60,717 nt of DNA from CAYNFH01 sp964396385 (GCA_964396385.1 CAYNFH010000009.1:1-60717), one strand, 5' to 3'; positions 1-7,571 are shown, counted from the stretch's first letter. Translations and numbers: made by a program. Notes: generated from the letters alone by a model not told the origin.

Positions 1-599
1 CAGGATATCCACACCGCAGTCGCGGCGCAGGTGTTCGGGGTGGCGCCTGAAGAGGTGACCCGTGAGCAGCGGGGCAACGCCAAGACTATCAACTTCGGGA
101 TCATCTACGGCGTCACGCCCTTCGGGCTGGCCCGCCGCATCGAGGGGCTGGACGTCCCCGCAGCCACCCGGCTCATCGCGGACTACAAGGCGCGCTTCCC
201 CGGCATCGAGCGGTTCCTGAGGCAGTGTGTCCAGCACGCCATGGAGTTCGGGTACGTATCTACCCTACTGGGCAGGCGCAGATACATCCCGGAGATCCAA
301 TCGACCAATGCGAGCCAGAGGAGTCTCGGGGAGCGGTTGGCCATCAACTCGGTGATCCAGGGCACCGCGGCCGACCTGATCAAGATCGCCATGGTCCGGG
401 TTCACCGGCTTATCGAGCGAGAACGNNNNNNNNNNAGCTGCTGCTCCAGATCCACGACGAGCTGGTGCTGGAGACCCCGGCGGACGGAGCGAAAGAGCGC
501 GCTGCCCTCGTGTGCGAGCAGATGGAGCGGTCTATGGAGCTGCGCGTCCCGCTGGTCGCGGAATGCGGGCTTGGACCGGACTGGCTAGCCGCCAAGTAG
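1..599 (+). CDS. polA: DNA polymerase I, C-terminal part (5' end outside window)
   Basis: This is the palm/fingers end of family A DNA polymerase I, which fills gaps in repair and Okazaki fragment maturation. The reading frame is open from base 1. The O-helix motif is visible as QRGNAKTINFGIIYG at about codons 23-37, and the catalytic motif C as IHDELVLE just before the end. The gene stops with TAG at 597-599. A run of 10 N at 426-435 puts the two halves in different frames (frame 1 before, frame 3 after). That is an assembly join and not evidence for a real frameshift. Nothing is known of the N-terminal exonuclease domains from this window. Confidence 0.95.
426..435. other. Assembly gap (10 N) inside polA
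   Basis: A run of exactly 10 N. The same length recurs at 2751 and 42234, so it is a placeholder for a scaffold join of unknown true size. Confidence 0.99.
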
Positions 600-606
600 G
601 GATTTT

Positions 607-680
607 GGGGGTGTGGGACTATGGGAGTATGGGGCCTCCGGACCACTCCCACACGCCCACACCCCCACACGCCCATACGG
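607..680. repeat. Modular inverted repeat, GTGTGGG/CCCACAC words
   Basis: Arms made of GGGTGTGGG / ATGGGAGTATGGG words (about 607-634) and CCCACAC / GCCCACACC words (about 645-680) surround a short CCTCCGGACC core. The arms can fold on each other. The repeat follows the polA stop codon directly. A close relative with the same words is at 40768-40850. Confidence 0.85.
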
Positions 681-694
681 GCTTTCAGGGCTCC

Positions 695-722
695 TTGCAC
701 GCTGGGGAAACCATGGTATAAT
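695..722 (+). promoter_or_regulatory. Sigma-70 type promoter before the 806 gene
   Basis: TTGCAC (695-700), 16 bp spacer, TATAAT (717-722). The -10 is perfect and the -35 weak. It lies directly after the modular repeat. Confidence 0.6.
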
Positions 723-805
723 ACGCTCAATGGCGCCCCTGCCGGTTCACGCGTCGCGCTCTACCCCACAGGGTTCACGGCAGCCTTACGGAGGCCATCC
801 ACGCG

Positions 806-1126
806 ATGAGAACGACCATCAAGTGTAATTGCGGTCAGCGCATCTTCTCCAGAGACGTGATGCAGCAGGGATACTACGTCCGGCAGTTCGGCCCAAGCTA
901 CGTCTACATCAAGTTCCGATGTTCGCGCTGTAAGAAGCTTGGCGAACACTTCATCAAACAGGAGGACTGGGAGGAGGGCATCCTTAAGGACTCCGTTTCC
1001 GAGCTCGCCCCCAACGAGAAGTCCCGGTTCGACTCCATGGGTAACATCACCATCGAGGAGATGACCAACTTCCATTTCGCCTTGGACGGCCTGGAGAAGC
1101 TACCGGAAAAGCTCGACGCGGAATAG
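806..1126 (+). CDS. Small conserved-looking protein with CxC and CxxC (unknown function)
   Basis: A 106-residue acidic protein that I do not recognise. Its N-terminal half carries KCNCGQ (about residues 7-12) and CSRCKK (about 39-44), which could form one zinc site. The C-terminal half is charged and probably helical. An ACGGAGG ribosome binding site lies 11 bp before the ATG, a promoter is about 85 bp upstream, and a strong terminator follows, so it is probably a monocistronic gene. No enzyme motif is visible. The CDS call is firm on codon use, start signals and terminator. Confidence 0.8.
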   Translation: MRTTIKCNCGQRIFSRDVMQQGYYVRQFGPSYVYIKFRCSRCKKLGEHFIKQEDWEEGILKDSVSELAPNEKSRFDSMGNITIEEMTNFHFALDGLEKLPEKLDAE

Positions 1127-1189
1127 CCATACTCCAATCCTCGCCGCACTGAGCCGTGTTGAGCTCGGTGCTGGACAGCACTTATAGCG

Positions 1190-1219
1190 AAAAAGGTCGC
1201 CCAACCGGGCGACCTTTTT
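1190..1219. terminator. Bidirectional intrinsic terminator
   Basis: A perfect 13-bp stem (1190-1202 with 1207-1219) has loop AACC, an A-run on the left and a T-run on the right. It separates the 806 gene from the convergent pilin gene and can work in both directions. Confidence 0.92.
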
Positions 1220-1287
1220 CATTGCTGCAACTCCCGCATCCTAACTCCGTTAAAGGCGAGGAATGGAGAGCTGTGTACCCACTTCGC

Positions 1288-1716
1288 CTAGTTGCTGTCG
1301 ATACCCGGAGCAAACACACCATGGCCGGTCTGACTGCAGGAGATCACCAGGCCGCCGCTCGGAACAGTCTTGCCGTTGTTGGCGGTGCTGGCGCCCGTGC
1401 TGATGGCCACGCTGTAGGTGCCGCTGGAGGGGCATACAGGCGTGGAGCCCAGGTTGGAGTTCAACTGCGTCAGGTCGGTGGTGTAAACGTGGGTCGAATT
1501 GGCTGTCTTGTAGGCAGCCTCGGCATTTGCGATGCTCTGCATATTGCTTCGGCAGGCCTTCACCTCAGAGTCGGACACCGCGGCGAGGTACAGCGGCATA
1601 GCGACCGCCATGAGGATGGCGAGGATCAGGATCACGATCAGCAGCTCGATGAGCGTGAACGCCTTCAGCCTGCGGGCAGCCCGCTTTTGCGTGCGGGGCT
1701 CCAATCTGAACTTCAT
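1288..1716 (-). CDS. Type IV pilin / pseudopilin-like protein
   Basis: A 142-residue prepilin. After a basic leader with two Arg-rich stretches comes the class III signal AFTLIELLIVILILAIL, with the Glu at mature position 5, followed by a short globular domain with two Cys near the C-terminus that could form the D-loop disulfide. The ATG at 1716 is preceded by GGAAGGAGAG at good spacing. The family forms type IV pilus or competence pseudopilus fibres processed by prepilin peptidase. A pilT-type ATPase lies at 39166, but the other pilus genes are not here. The gene is divergent from smpB and ends at the shared terminator. Confidence 0.85.
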   Translation of the reverse strand: MKFRLEPRTQKRAARRLKAFTLIELLIVILILAILMAVAMPLYLAAVSDSEVKACRSNMQSIANAEAAYKTANSTHVYTTDLTQLNSNLGSTPVCPSSGTYSVAISTGASTANNGKTVPSGGLVISCSQTGHGVFAPGIDSN

Positions 1717-1850
1717 TTGGGACTCTCCTTCCACGGAAAGCGGGGAGCTGGCGGAATCTACCCACGTACTGCCCTTGTTCCGGAAACGAGCCTGCGGCAA
1801 ACCTAGTATTTGTGCGGGAGTTTGGAACGACGAGGTTACCCTTCCCCGCC

Positions 1851-1879
1851 TTGCCACACCGGCCCCGATTTGGTATGAT
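1851..1879 (+). promoter_or_regulatory. smpB promoter giving an apparently leaderless mRNA
   Basis: TTGCCA (1851-1856), 17 bp spacer, TATGAT (1874-1879). The expected transcription start, 6-7 bp after the -10, falls on the GTG start codon of smpB at 1886. Confidence 0.8.
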
Positions 1880-1885
1880 GGCCAG

Positions 1886-2374
1886 GTGAAACGAGCCCCA
1901 GCTTCTGCTGTTCCAACTCCGGATGCCAAGCGGGTGGTGATATCCAACCGCCGGGCACGCCACGAGTACCACATCGAAGAGACCTTCGACGCGGGCATCG
2001 CCCTGGTAGGTACGGAGGTCAAGTCCATTCGCGCCGGTCGAGCCAACCTGCAGGACGCATTCTGCAGGGTAGAGAACGGGGAGGTCTGGCTCTACAACAT
2101 GCACGTAAATCCGTACGAGCATGGGACGCACTGGAACGCGGAGCCCCGCCGCAAACGCAAGCTGCTGCTGCACCGGAAGGAGATAGACCAGCTCCGAGGT
2201 CACATGGAGCAGAAAGGGCTGGCCCTCATCCCGCTCTCGCTCTACTTCCAACATGGGTTCGCAAAATTGGAGCTGGGCCTGGGCCGGGGCAAGAAGCTGT
2301 ACGACAAGCGCGAGGACATAGCCCGGCGCGACGTGGAGCGCGAGCAACGTCGCGAGCTCGTGGGGCGCGAGTGA
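1886..2374 (+). CDS. smpB: SsrA-binding protein SmpB
   Basis: SmpB binds tmRNA and guides it into stalled ribosomes for trans-translation. The 162-residue protein has the family landmarks NRRARHEYHIEETFDAGI, GTEVKSIRAGRANLQD and the C-terminal KKLYDKREDIARRD, at normal length. I place the start at GTG 1886. It is in frame, gives a normal N-terminus, and sits at the predicted transcription start, with no Shine-Dalgarno sequence. It is followed after only 4 bp by the next gene, so it heads an operon. No tmRNA gene is visible in the window. Confidence 0.95.
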   Translation: MKRAPASAVPTPDAKRVVISNRRARHEYHIEETFDAGIALVGTEVKSIRAGRANLQDAFCRVENGEVWLYNMHVNPYEHGTHWNAEPRRKRKLLLHRKEIDQLRGHMEQKGLALIPLSLYFQHGFAKLELGLGRGKKLYDKREDIARRDVEREQRRELVGRE

Positions 2375-2378
2375 TCCA

Positions 2379-3182
2379 ATGTTCGGAGAGGCGCATGGAG
2401 CGGGCGACGCGTTCATCGTGGTGGCGCTTGGGGTGGGGGCGCTGATCGTGGCATCCTACCCTGTCATTCGCATGATCGGGTGGTGGATTGACGGCGGGGC
2501 CGAGCCGGTGCTGGCGATGCTCAGCATCGTGCTCTACCTGGTTCTGGTTGCCTCCGCCATGGCGGCGCCGCCCGGCGTTGCGGCCCTGATATTCCTGGTC
2601 ATCCTCGCGTCCGCGGTCCTGACTCCGATCATCGGACAGGCCCATGAGCAGGCGCAGCTCAAGACCATGGACAACCAGGCCATGGATCGCTTCGCCCAGG
2701 CGCTGGAGCGGATGGACCGACGGCTGGTCGAGGAGGGCGAACACGACCCCNNNNNNNNNNGAGAGCGAGACCAGGCCATCAAGCACCTCACCTGGACACT
2801 CCAGGCGTTCCCTTCTCTCTCCATGCGCATCCGCCCGCAGCTAGACTCGTGGAGGCGCGAGAAGGAGCGGGAGGACACAGTTCCACCCGTCATCTGTCAT
2901 ATATGCCATGCGGAGAACGCCTGGAACGCGGTAAGCTGCGAGAACTGCGGGGCCGCGTTCGGTACGCGGGCAGGGGTGAGGCAGCAGGTAGCCTCGCAAG
3001 GTGGGCCGCGCATGCTTATCCGCGGCTGGATCGTCACGGCAACCGCCCTGTTTGTGGTCTGCTTCCTGTTCCTATACACTCCCGCTATCATCGCCGGGCC
3101 CATCGCGATCGCTACGCTTATCGCGGCCGTCTGGCTTTTCCTGCGCTGGGTGGGCGGGGACATGGGTACCATAGGAGACTGA
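2379..3182 (+). CDS. Membrane protein with a central zinc ribbon (unknown function)
   Basis: About 267 residues. Two N-terminal membrane segments (about residues 12-32 and 48-85) are followed by a charged coiled-coil-like stretch containing the 10-N gap. Then comes a zinc ribbon of the CHIC-x10-CENC kind (about 172-188), and finally a C-terminal pair of hydrophobic segments. It starts 4 bp after the smpB stop and abuts the next gene with no gap, so the three are probably co-transcribed. The frame is the same on both sides of the N run. I do not recognise a family, and a scaffold or sensing role is only a guess. Confidence 0.75.
   Translation: MFGEAHGAGDAFIVVALGVGALIVASYPVIRMIGWWIDGGAEPVLAMLSIVLYLVLVASAMAAPPGVAALIFLVILASAVLTPIIGQAHEQAQLKTMDNQAMDRFAQALERMDRRLVEEGEHDPXXXXERDQAIKHLTWTLQAFPSLSMRIRPQLDSWRREKEREDTVPPVICHICHAENAWNAVSCENCGAAFGTRAGVRQQVASQGGPRMLIRGWIVTATALFVVCFLFLYTPAIIAGPIAIATLIAAVWLFLRWVGGDMGTIGD
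2751..2760. other. Assembly gap (10 N)
   Basis: Placeholder run of 10 N inside the zinc-ribbon membrane protein gene. The true length is unknown. Confidence 0.99.
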
Positions 3183-3992
3183 ATGAAGCTCATCCTATTC
3201 ACCAAAATGTTCAAAGGGCAGCCAGTGGAAGGGCTCATAGAGACCATCCACGCGGTGGGGGCAGAGGGCGCCGACCTGTGCGTTCGGGAGGGGTACCCGG
3301 TCAGTCCTGCTAATGCACGAGCGGAGCTTCCCAAAGCCGTGCGGCGATTCCAGGAGGCGGGACTGGCGGTACCCATGGTCACGGCTTCGACCGGACTGAC
3401 CGACCCCTCGACCCAGGAGGCAGAGACGCTCTTCGCCGCGTGTCACGACGCGGGCGTACCGCACGTAAAGGTAGGGTACTGGCCGTACAAGGGGCCGGAC
3501 TACTGGAAGCAGGTAGACTCGGCTCGCACGGACATTGAGGGGTTTGAGAAGCTGGCCTCCCGCTTCGGCGTCCAGGCGTGCCTTCATACGCACAGCGGCG
3601 CGAACCTGGGGTTGAACGCTTCGAGCGCAATGCACCTGGCACGTGGATTGGCCCCGGGCTCCATCGGCCTTTACCTGGATCCGGGCCACCTCTCCCTATG
3701 TGGAGAGCCGCCCCACATGGCGGTGAGCATTGCAGGAGAGTACCTGTCGCTCCTTGCGGTGAAGGACCCGCGCTGGATAATGGAGCCCGGCAAGCGGCCT
3801 CGGGCGGAGTTCGGCCCCGTAGGCGAGGGACTCGTAGACTGGGCGGGTGTAGTTCAGGCTCTGAGGGACCGCGACTACCAGGGCCCCCTGACATTCCATA
3901 GTGAGTACGACCACCTGAAGGGGCAGGACCTGGTGGATCAAACCCGGCGTGACATCCGGTATTTCAGAAGCGTAATGGATAAAAAGGGCTGA
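3183..3992 (+). CDS. Sugar phosphate isomerase/epimerase-like TIM barrel
   Basis: A 269-residue protein of the xylose isomerase-like / AP endonuclease 2 superfamily, typically cytoplasmic sugar isomerases or epimerases using a divalent metal. Visible landmarks are CLHTHSG (metal His region), YLDPGHLSL, LLAVKDPRW and the terminal FHSEYDH (Glu/His ligands). The ATG follows the upstream stop codon directly. Substrate cannot be read from sequence. In this phylum such genes usually belong to carbohydrate breakdown, but the neighbours smpB and a membrane protein give no clue. Confidence 0.85.
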   Translation: MKLILFTKMFKGQPVEGLIETIHAVGAEGADLCVREGYPVSPANARAELPKAVRRFQEAGLAVPMVTASTGLTDPSTQEAETLFAACHDAGVPHVKVGYWPYKGPDYWKQVDSARTDIEGFEKLASRFGVQACLHTHSGANLGLNASSAMHLARGLAPGSIGLYLDPGHLSLCGEPPHMAVSIAGEYLSLLAVKDPRWIMEPGKRPRAEFGPVGEGLVDWAGVVQALRDRDYQGPLTFHSEYDHLKGQDLVDQTRRDIRYFRSVMDKKG

Positions 3993-4005
3993 ATCGCCAT
4001 AGTCT

Positions 4006-4485
4006 ATGGAAGTGTACGACCTCGATAAGACCCAGGAGTGGCTCAACCGCACGCAGCAGCTCCACCGGAAGCCCGTCGTCCGCGGTGGGGTCACTAGGGA
4101 CGCGCGGTCACGGAATCAAGCGGTTGCCGGGGTTGGAGCGGTGCTTGCAACGGTGCTGGCGCTGATCCTGATTCCCTGGGGCGGCCGGCCGCCGGAGATG
4201 CCGAGGATGGAGCCCTCGGCGGGTGCCCCCGCAATCGCTTCGCCCATGACACCCCAGCCTGCTATTGCCATAACGGCAACACCAACCCCGGTGCCAGCGA
4301 CACCGTTCACATCGCCGGTAGCCACACATCCCGCTGCTCAGGCTACGGCTATACCGAAGGTTCCGCCGTTCGCTCCCACTTGGCTGGACGGGCAGCGCTT
4401 CTCCCTCGCCTCCCAGATGGGAGGCTTCATCATGCCGCAACGGCCCTCCGGGTTTCCGTCACCCAATCTGCTCACGCGCTGGTAG
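4006..4485 (+). CDS. Single-pass membrane protein with Pro/Ala/Thr-rich tail (unknown)
   Basis: A 159-residue protein with a basic N-terminal 35 residues, one membrane segment (about residues 38-58, ending LALILIPWGG), and a low-complexity Pro/Ala/Thr stretch predicted to lie outside the membrane. It ends with a short hydrophobic/aromatic tail. No clear ribosome binding site precedes the ATG. It follows the isomerase gene by 13 bp. Its last 27 bp overlap the convergent deiodinase-like gene. No family recognised. Confidence 0.55.
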   Translation: MEVYDLDKTQEWLNRTQQLHRKPVVRGGVTRDARSRNQAVAGVGAVLATVLALILIPWGGRPPEMPRMEPSAGAPAIASPMTPQPAIAITATPTPVPATPFTSPVATHPAAQATAIPKVPPFAPTWLDGQRFSLASQMGGFIMPQRPSGFPSPNLLTRW

Positions 4486-5070
4486 CCACCCGTCGAGAAA
4501 CCGACCCAGCTCCGCTGGATCAAAGCCGTATGGCCCTTTACCGCCCTGGTATGCTACCCGCCCTCCTCGTGCGATTGCGTAGAGGCGCTCCGGCCATGCA
4601 TTGAAAGCCCGGTCTACTGCATTGTCCATGCCGTCCACCAGCACCGGTATGGAGAGGCTGAGGCGCAGGGCGCACGTTTGTGCGACTTCGCTGCGAGTTT
4701 CCAGCGTTCGTGGATTCGCCAGGTCAACGCCGGCCTGCTGATTGCTGTCCAGCGTCCAGCCATCTGAGGGGTGCGCCTCGTTGATGTAGATCAGGGCGAA
4801 CTCAGCGTAGTCGCGGAAGGCCTGGTAGACACGCTCGAGATCGCCAGCCTGGCGACGGAATGGAGGTCAAGTGTAGCTGCCAAATAGGAGCACGGCGGGC
4901 CGTTCCCGCCAGAGATCACCCAGCCGGGCAGCACGGCCGTCCAGTGTGAAAACCGGCAGATCGGGGGCAACATCGCCTACGGCAAGCCGGTCCGAATCCA
5001 GATAGCCGGCCTCGCTGAGGAATGGCACGACTTCCGGCGGGATGTCTGGTGGGAGGTTGGGGGCGGCCAT
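4459..5070 (-). CDS. Deiodinase-like thioredoxin-fold protein with in-frame UGA (candidate selenoprotein)
   Basis: Read through one TGA (4867-4869), this frame is open for 204 codons. The protein then shows the iodothyronine deiodinase core: VGDVAPDLPVFTLDG, LLFGSYT-U-PPFRRQ, IYINEAHPSDGW and a C-terminal IPVLVDGMDN...YAIARGGRVAYQGG. The animal enzymes have FGSCT-U-PSF and IYIEEAHASDGW, so the UGA falls exactly on the catalytic Sec (codon 68). A hairpin with bacterial SECIS geometry follows it. Bacterial members of this thioredoxin-like family exist, but their substrates are mostly unknown. The ATG at 5070 is my choice. A longer start at 5169 would run through a dispersed repeat. Alternatives are a nonsense mutation or sequencing error. 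The Sec machinery is not in the window. Confidence 0.8.
4840..4856 (-). promoter_or_regulatory. Candidate bacterial SECIS hairpin
   Basis: Seventeen nucleotides after the UGA, the minus-strand RNA can form GUCGCCA / UGGCGAU (7 pairs including one G-U) with a 3-nt loop GGC that starts with G. This matches the published bacterial SECIS pattern of a short stem, a small loop with G in the first two positions, and 16-37 nt from UGA to loop. GC-rich DNA makes hairpins easily, so the protein alignment is the stronger evidence. Confidence 0.6.
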
Positions 5071-5184
5071 GCTGGAAGTACGATACCACACAACAATCCC
5101 AACAGAACACCATGTTGTCATTCCGAGCCGAGGGAGGAAGCTCGTTCCTGCCTTCGGCCGGATTGACACTGCGGGCGCTTGGGG

Positions 5185-5385
5185 CTACCTCCTGAGCATG
5201 CCGTGCTGTCGGAGCATCTCCTGCTTTGCGGCATCCGGCATCGGCGGAGACGCCTCTACCTTTCCGGGCGTGCCGTTGGTTACCACGCCGCCGGTCGCCC
5301 CTTTGTACAGGAAGAAGACGGCCACAGCGGCTACTATTACCACCACCACTGCGACCACCACGGGGGATACTTCCCTCTGTCCCAT
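5185..5385 (-). CDS. Small single-pass membrane protein, partner of the DUF1559 pseudopilin
   Basis: A 66-residue protein with a short N-terminus (MGQREVSP), one strongly hydrophobic Val/Ala-rich segment (about residues 9-28, ending FFLYKG), and a short tail with MPDAAKQEMLRQHG. The ATG has GGGAGAG upstream on the minus strand. It lies downstream of the 5538 pseudopilin, separated by a large inverted repeat. The second pseudopilin at 44667 is likewise followed by a one-pass protein (44049), suggesting a functional pair. Function unknown. Confidence 0.7.
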   Translation of the reverse strand: MGQREVSPVVVAVVVVIVAAVAVFFLYKGATGGVVTNGTPGKVEASPPMPDAAKQEMLRQHGMLRR

Positions 5386-5405
5386 TTCACTCTCCCAAAG
5401 GGCCG

Positions 5406-5535
5406 GGTTGAAGGTTGAGGGTTGAAGGTTGAAGGCCGGATCTGTTCGGCACGTTCTACCTCTGGAGTCACTTCAGAAGCGGGCAGAGCCGCCTTGAAGA
5501 GCACTGTTTCAACCTTCAACCCTCAACCCTCAACC
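5406..5535. repeat. Modular inverted repeat with GGTTGAA words and a 70-bp insert
   Basis: Left arm: (GGTTGAA/GGTTGAG) words at 5406-5435. Right arm: (CAACCTT/CAACCCT) words at 5510-5535. Between them are about 75 bp of non-repetitive sequence that can itself fold in part. It separates the pseudopilin from the small membrane protein gene. Confidence 0.85.
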
Positions 5536-5537
5536 AA

Positions 5538-6332
5538 TCACGGCTTACACTGCAGGTCCGTAGTCTGCACCGGCCAGAAGCCGAAGACGGTGGACGAGGT
5601 ATTCAGCCCGCTGTCGGAAACACCGTCGGAACCGGCGTTATACACACGGGTCCCCGGATTGATGGGGTCGCTCGCCTTCGCCCACTTGGAGTGCCCGTCG
5701 CAGTAGAAGAAGTTGTTGCCGCCGGTATGACGGACCGAGTTGCCCCACCAGTCAATGTTGCCGCCGAATGCAACGATGGAGCGGATGAAGTACAGCTTGC
5801 CTCCCACACAGGGGGAGGGGCCATCGAAGATGTAGGTGGCGTCAGAGCCCAGGCCGGTCGAGGCCGGCGAGCCAATGGAGGCTAGGGCCGTGGGCTGGTA
5901 GATAATCCACTCGTTCAGGCCGTAGTCCACCTCCGGGACAATCGGCACCTTGTTCGGGTCGTAGCAGTTGAACAGGGAGAACGCGGCCGTGTAGGTGGTT
6001 CCCCGGAAGCTGGGGCACTTGAAGAGCTGGCCGTTCTTTACGTAGGGATAGATGAGCGTGGCCCAATGCTGCACGGGCAGGCCCTGCTGGTACGTCCAGT
6101 AGCCATTGTTCGGGCAGCCGCCGGGCCAGGGCTGGGAGTAGAACGTCTCGTCGTAGTCCTGCACGTACATCATCGTGGCAAGACCCACCTGCTTGGTGTT
6201 GGACAGGCAGGAGATGGTGCGTGCCTTCTCGCGAGCCTGGGCAAACACGGGGAAGAGAATAGCCGCCAGGATCGCGATTATGGCGATTACTACGAGCAGC
6301 TCGATCAGCGTAAATGCCTTGCGCCTTTCCAT
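5538..6332 (-). CDS. DUF1559-type prepilin / pseudopilin
   Basis: A 264-residue secreted protein. The N-terminus MERRKAFTLIELLVVIA is a type III prepilin signal, followed by AAILFPVFAQAREKAR, the signature I associate with Armatimonadota. CLSNTKQ and MMYVQDYDETF come next, and near the C-terminus FFYCDGHSKW is the H-x9-DG-type motif of this family. The ATG at 6332 has GGAGG at 5-bp spacing. It lies 54 bp after the LacI-type regulator gene and probably shares its transcript. Such proteins are thought to be cell-surface or pseudopilus components. No defined function is known to me. Confidence 0.88.
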   Translation of the reverse strand: MERRKAFTLIELLVVIAIIAILAAILFPVFAQAREKARTISCLSNTKQVGLATMMYVQDYDETFYSQPWPGGCPNNGYWTYQQGLPVQHWATLIYPYVKNGQLFKCPSFRGTTYTAAFSLFNCYDPNKVPIVPEVDYGLNEWIIYQPTALASIGSPASTGLGSDATYIFDGPSPCVGGKLYFIRSIVAFGGNIDWWGNSVRHTGGNNFFYCDGHSKWAKASDPINPGTRVYNAGSDGVSDSGLNTSSTVFGFWPVQTTDLQCKP

Positions 6333-6386
6333 GTTATCCTCCGTACTGGCAATGTCCGGGGTCGCGCCCGGACTGGCTTGTCCGGA

Positions 6387-7424
6387 CTATCCGGACGTAG
6401 TGGCTCTCTGAGTGGACGCGCGAAGCTGCAGCTTGGCGGAATAAGCCGCATGCCGGGGAGCGGCGTCCGGGTTCGCGATGCGGTCTTGCAAGATATGCCA
6501 GGCCTCTGAACACACCTCCTTTACCGGTAGAGTGATGGAAGTCAGCGGAACGGGCAGGTACTTGACATAGGGGATGTCGTCGCATCCGGCCAGGCAGACG
6601 CGGTTCGGGATGTCCACGCCCAGCTCGCTCAACGCGCGGTAGGCGCCGAACGCGATCTCGTCGTTCTGGCAGAAGATGGCATCCGGCAGATCCGGTCCGC
6701 TCGGGCCGGGGTGCTCCGCCACGTATGAAAGCACCCGGACGCGGGCCGCTTCACACAGATCGCCTTCCAGCGAGATTCCGATGGGCTCGAACTGCATTCC
6801 GTAGCCCTCCGCGCGCGCTTTGCAGACGGCATACCGCTCCTCGCCCGGAATGAAGCTGCCCGCCGGACCGACGTAGCCCAGCCTACGGCAGCGCTGACCG
6901 TACAAGTGGTCGACTAGGGCGACCATCGCCTCCTCAAAGGTGACCGCTACGAACTCCTTCAGCCGAGTCTCGTGGCTGAACAGGCCAACCACCGCCGGGA
7001 TGTGCCCCGCATGGTGTAGGAGCGCCTCCCGCAGGCGCTCCACGTAGAACATGTAGTCGAACACGAAGATGCCGTCTAGGTCCCAGCGAAGCAGGCGCTG
7101 CCAGCTTCGCAGAATATCGTGGGTGCTCACCAGGGGCAGGACTTCGTACTCGTTGGCTTCTACGATCCGCCTCATATTGGCGACTACGTCCTGGAAAAAG
7201 TAGTCCCGTCCCTCCGGCACGAAGATGCCCACGAGCTGGGTGCTGTCTCCACGCAGCCCCTGCGCAAACCGGCTGGGCCGGTACCCCATGCGCGTCGCCA
7301 TCTCCACGACCCTGTCACGCGTGGCCTCGGAGATGAGGGCGTTCTCCTTATTGTTCAGGACCCGCGAGACGGTGGAGTGGGAGATCCCGAGCTCGCTGGC
7401 GATCTGTTTGATGGTGACGCGCAT
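6387..7424 (-). CDS. LacI-family transcriptional regulator
   Basis: A 345-residue repressor. The N-terminal helix-turn-helix and hinge read MRVTIKQIASELGISHSTVS and YRPSRFAQGLRG. A periplasmic-binding-like effector domain follows, with FCQNDEIAFGAYRAL, AGCDDIP and PLTSITLPVKEV. LacI proteins usually sense sugars and control their use, but the ligand cannot be read here. Two palindromes (7493-7504, 7513-7524) lie just downstream of its promoter, so it probably represses itself and the downstream pseudopilin and small membrane genes. The last codons (TTSG-stop) run into tandem GTCCGGA words at about 6369-6397. Confidence 0.92.
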   Translation of the reverse strand: MRVTIKQIASELGISHSTVSRVLNNKENALISEATRDRVVEMATRMGYRPSRFAQGLRGDSTQLVGIFVPEGRDYFFQDVVANMRRIVEANEYEVLPLVSTHDILRSWQRLLRWDLDGIFVFDYMFYVERLREALLHHAGHIPAVVGLFSHETRLKEFVAVTFEEAMVALVDHLYGQRCRRLGYVGPAGSFIPGEERYAVCKARAEGYGMQFEPIGISLEGDLCEAARVRVLSYVAEHPGPSGPDLPDAIFCQNDEIAFGAYRALSELGVDIPNRVCLAGCDDIPYVKYLPVPLTSITLPVKEVCSEAWHILQDRIANPDAAPRHAAYSAKLQLRASTQRATTSG

Positions 7425-7492
7425 TCGGTGGAGTATCCAGGTTCCGCGCCGCGCTCGGCGGGCAGGATTCAGAACGGAGACGATGGCTCAAT

Positions 7493-7524
7493 GCACACGT
7501 TTGCTGTATCCAGCACACGTGTGC
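7493..7524 (-). promoter_or_regulatory. Two palindromic operators (likely LacI autoregulation)
   Basis: GCACACGTGTGC (7513-7524) is a perfect palindrome with central CG. GCACACGTTTGC (7493-7504) is a near copy 20 bp away, about two helical turns. Both lie just downstream of the minus-strand -10 element, a position suited to repression. Confidence 0.7.
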
Positions 7525-7541
7525 CGTACCACGTTGTCAGG

Positions 7542-7571
7542 ACTATAACATAGGTCCCTGGAGTCTGTCAA
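7542..7571 (-). promoter_or_regulatory. Sigma-70 promoter of the LacI-type gene
   Basis: On the minus strand, TTGACA (7566-7571), 18 bp, TATAGT (7542-7547). The two palindromic operators follow it. Confidence 0.8.

Noticed and set aside
1288..2046. Longer 252-codon version of the pilin starting inside smpB
   Set aside because: The prepilin signal and the GGAAGGAGAG site fix the start at 1716. The extension would overlap smpB and its promoter.
1886..2380. tmRNA (ssrA) gene next to smpB
   Set aside because: No ALA-tRNA-like ends or tag-coding frame seen around smpB.
4867..4869. UGA read as Trp or a general code change
   Set aside because: Other genes here (e.g. smpB, nirBD, pilT) end with TGA, so UGA is a normal stop. 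Only site-specific recoding is plausible.
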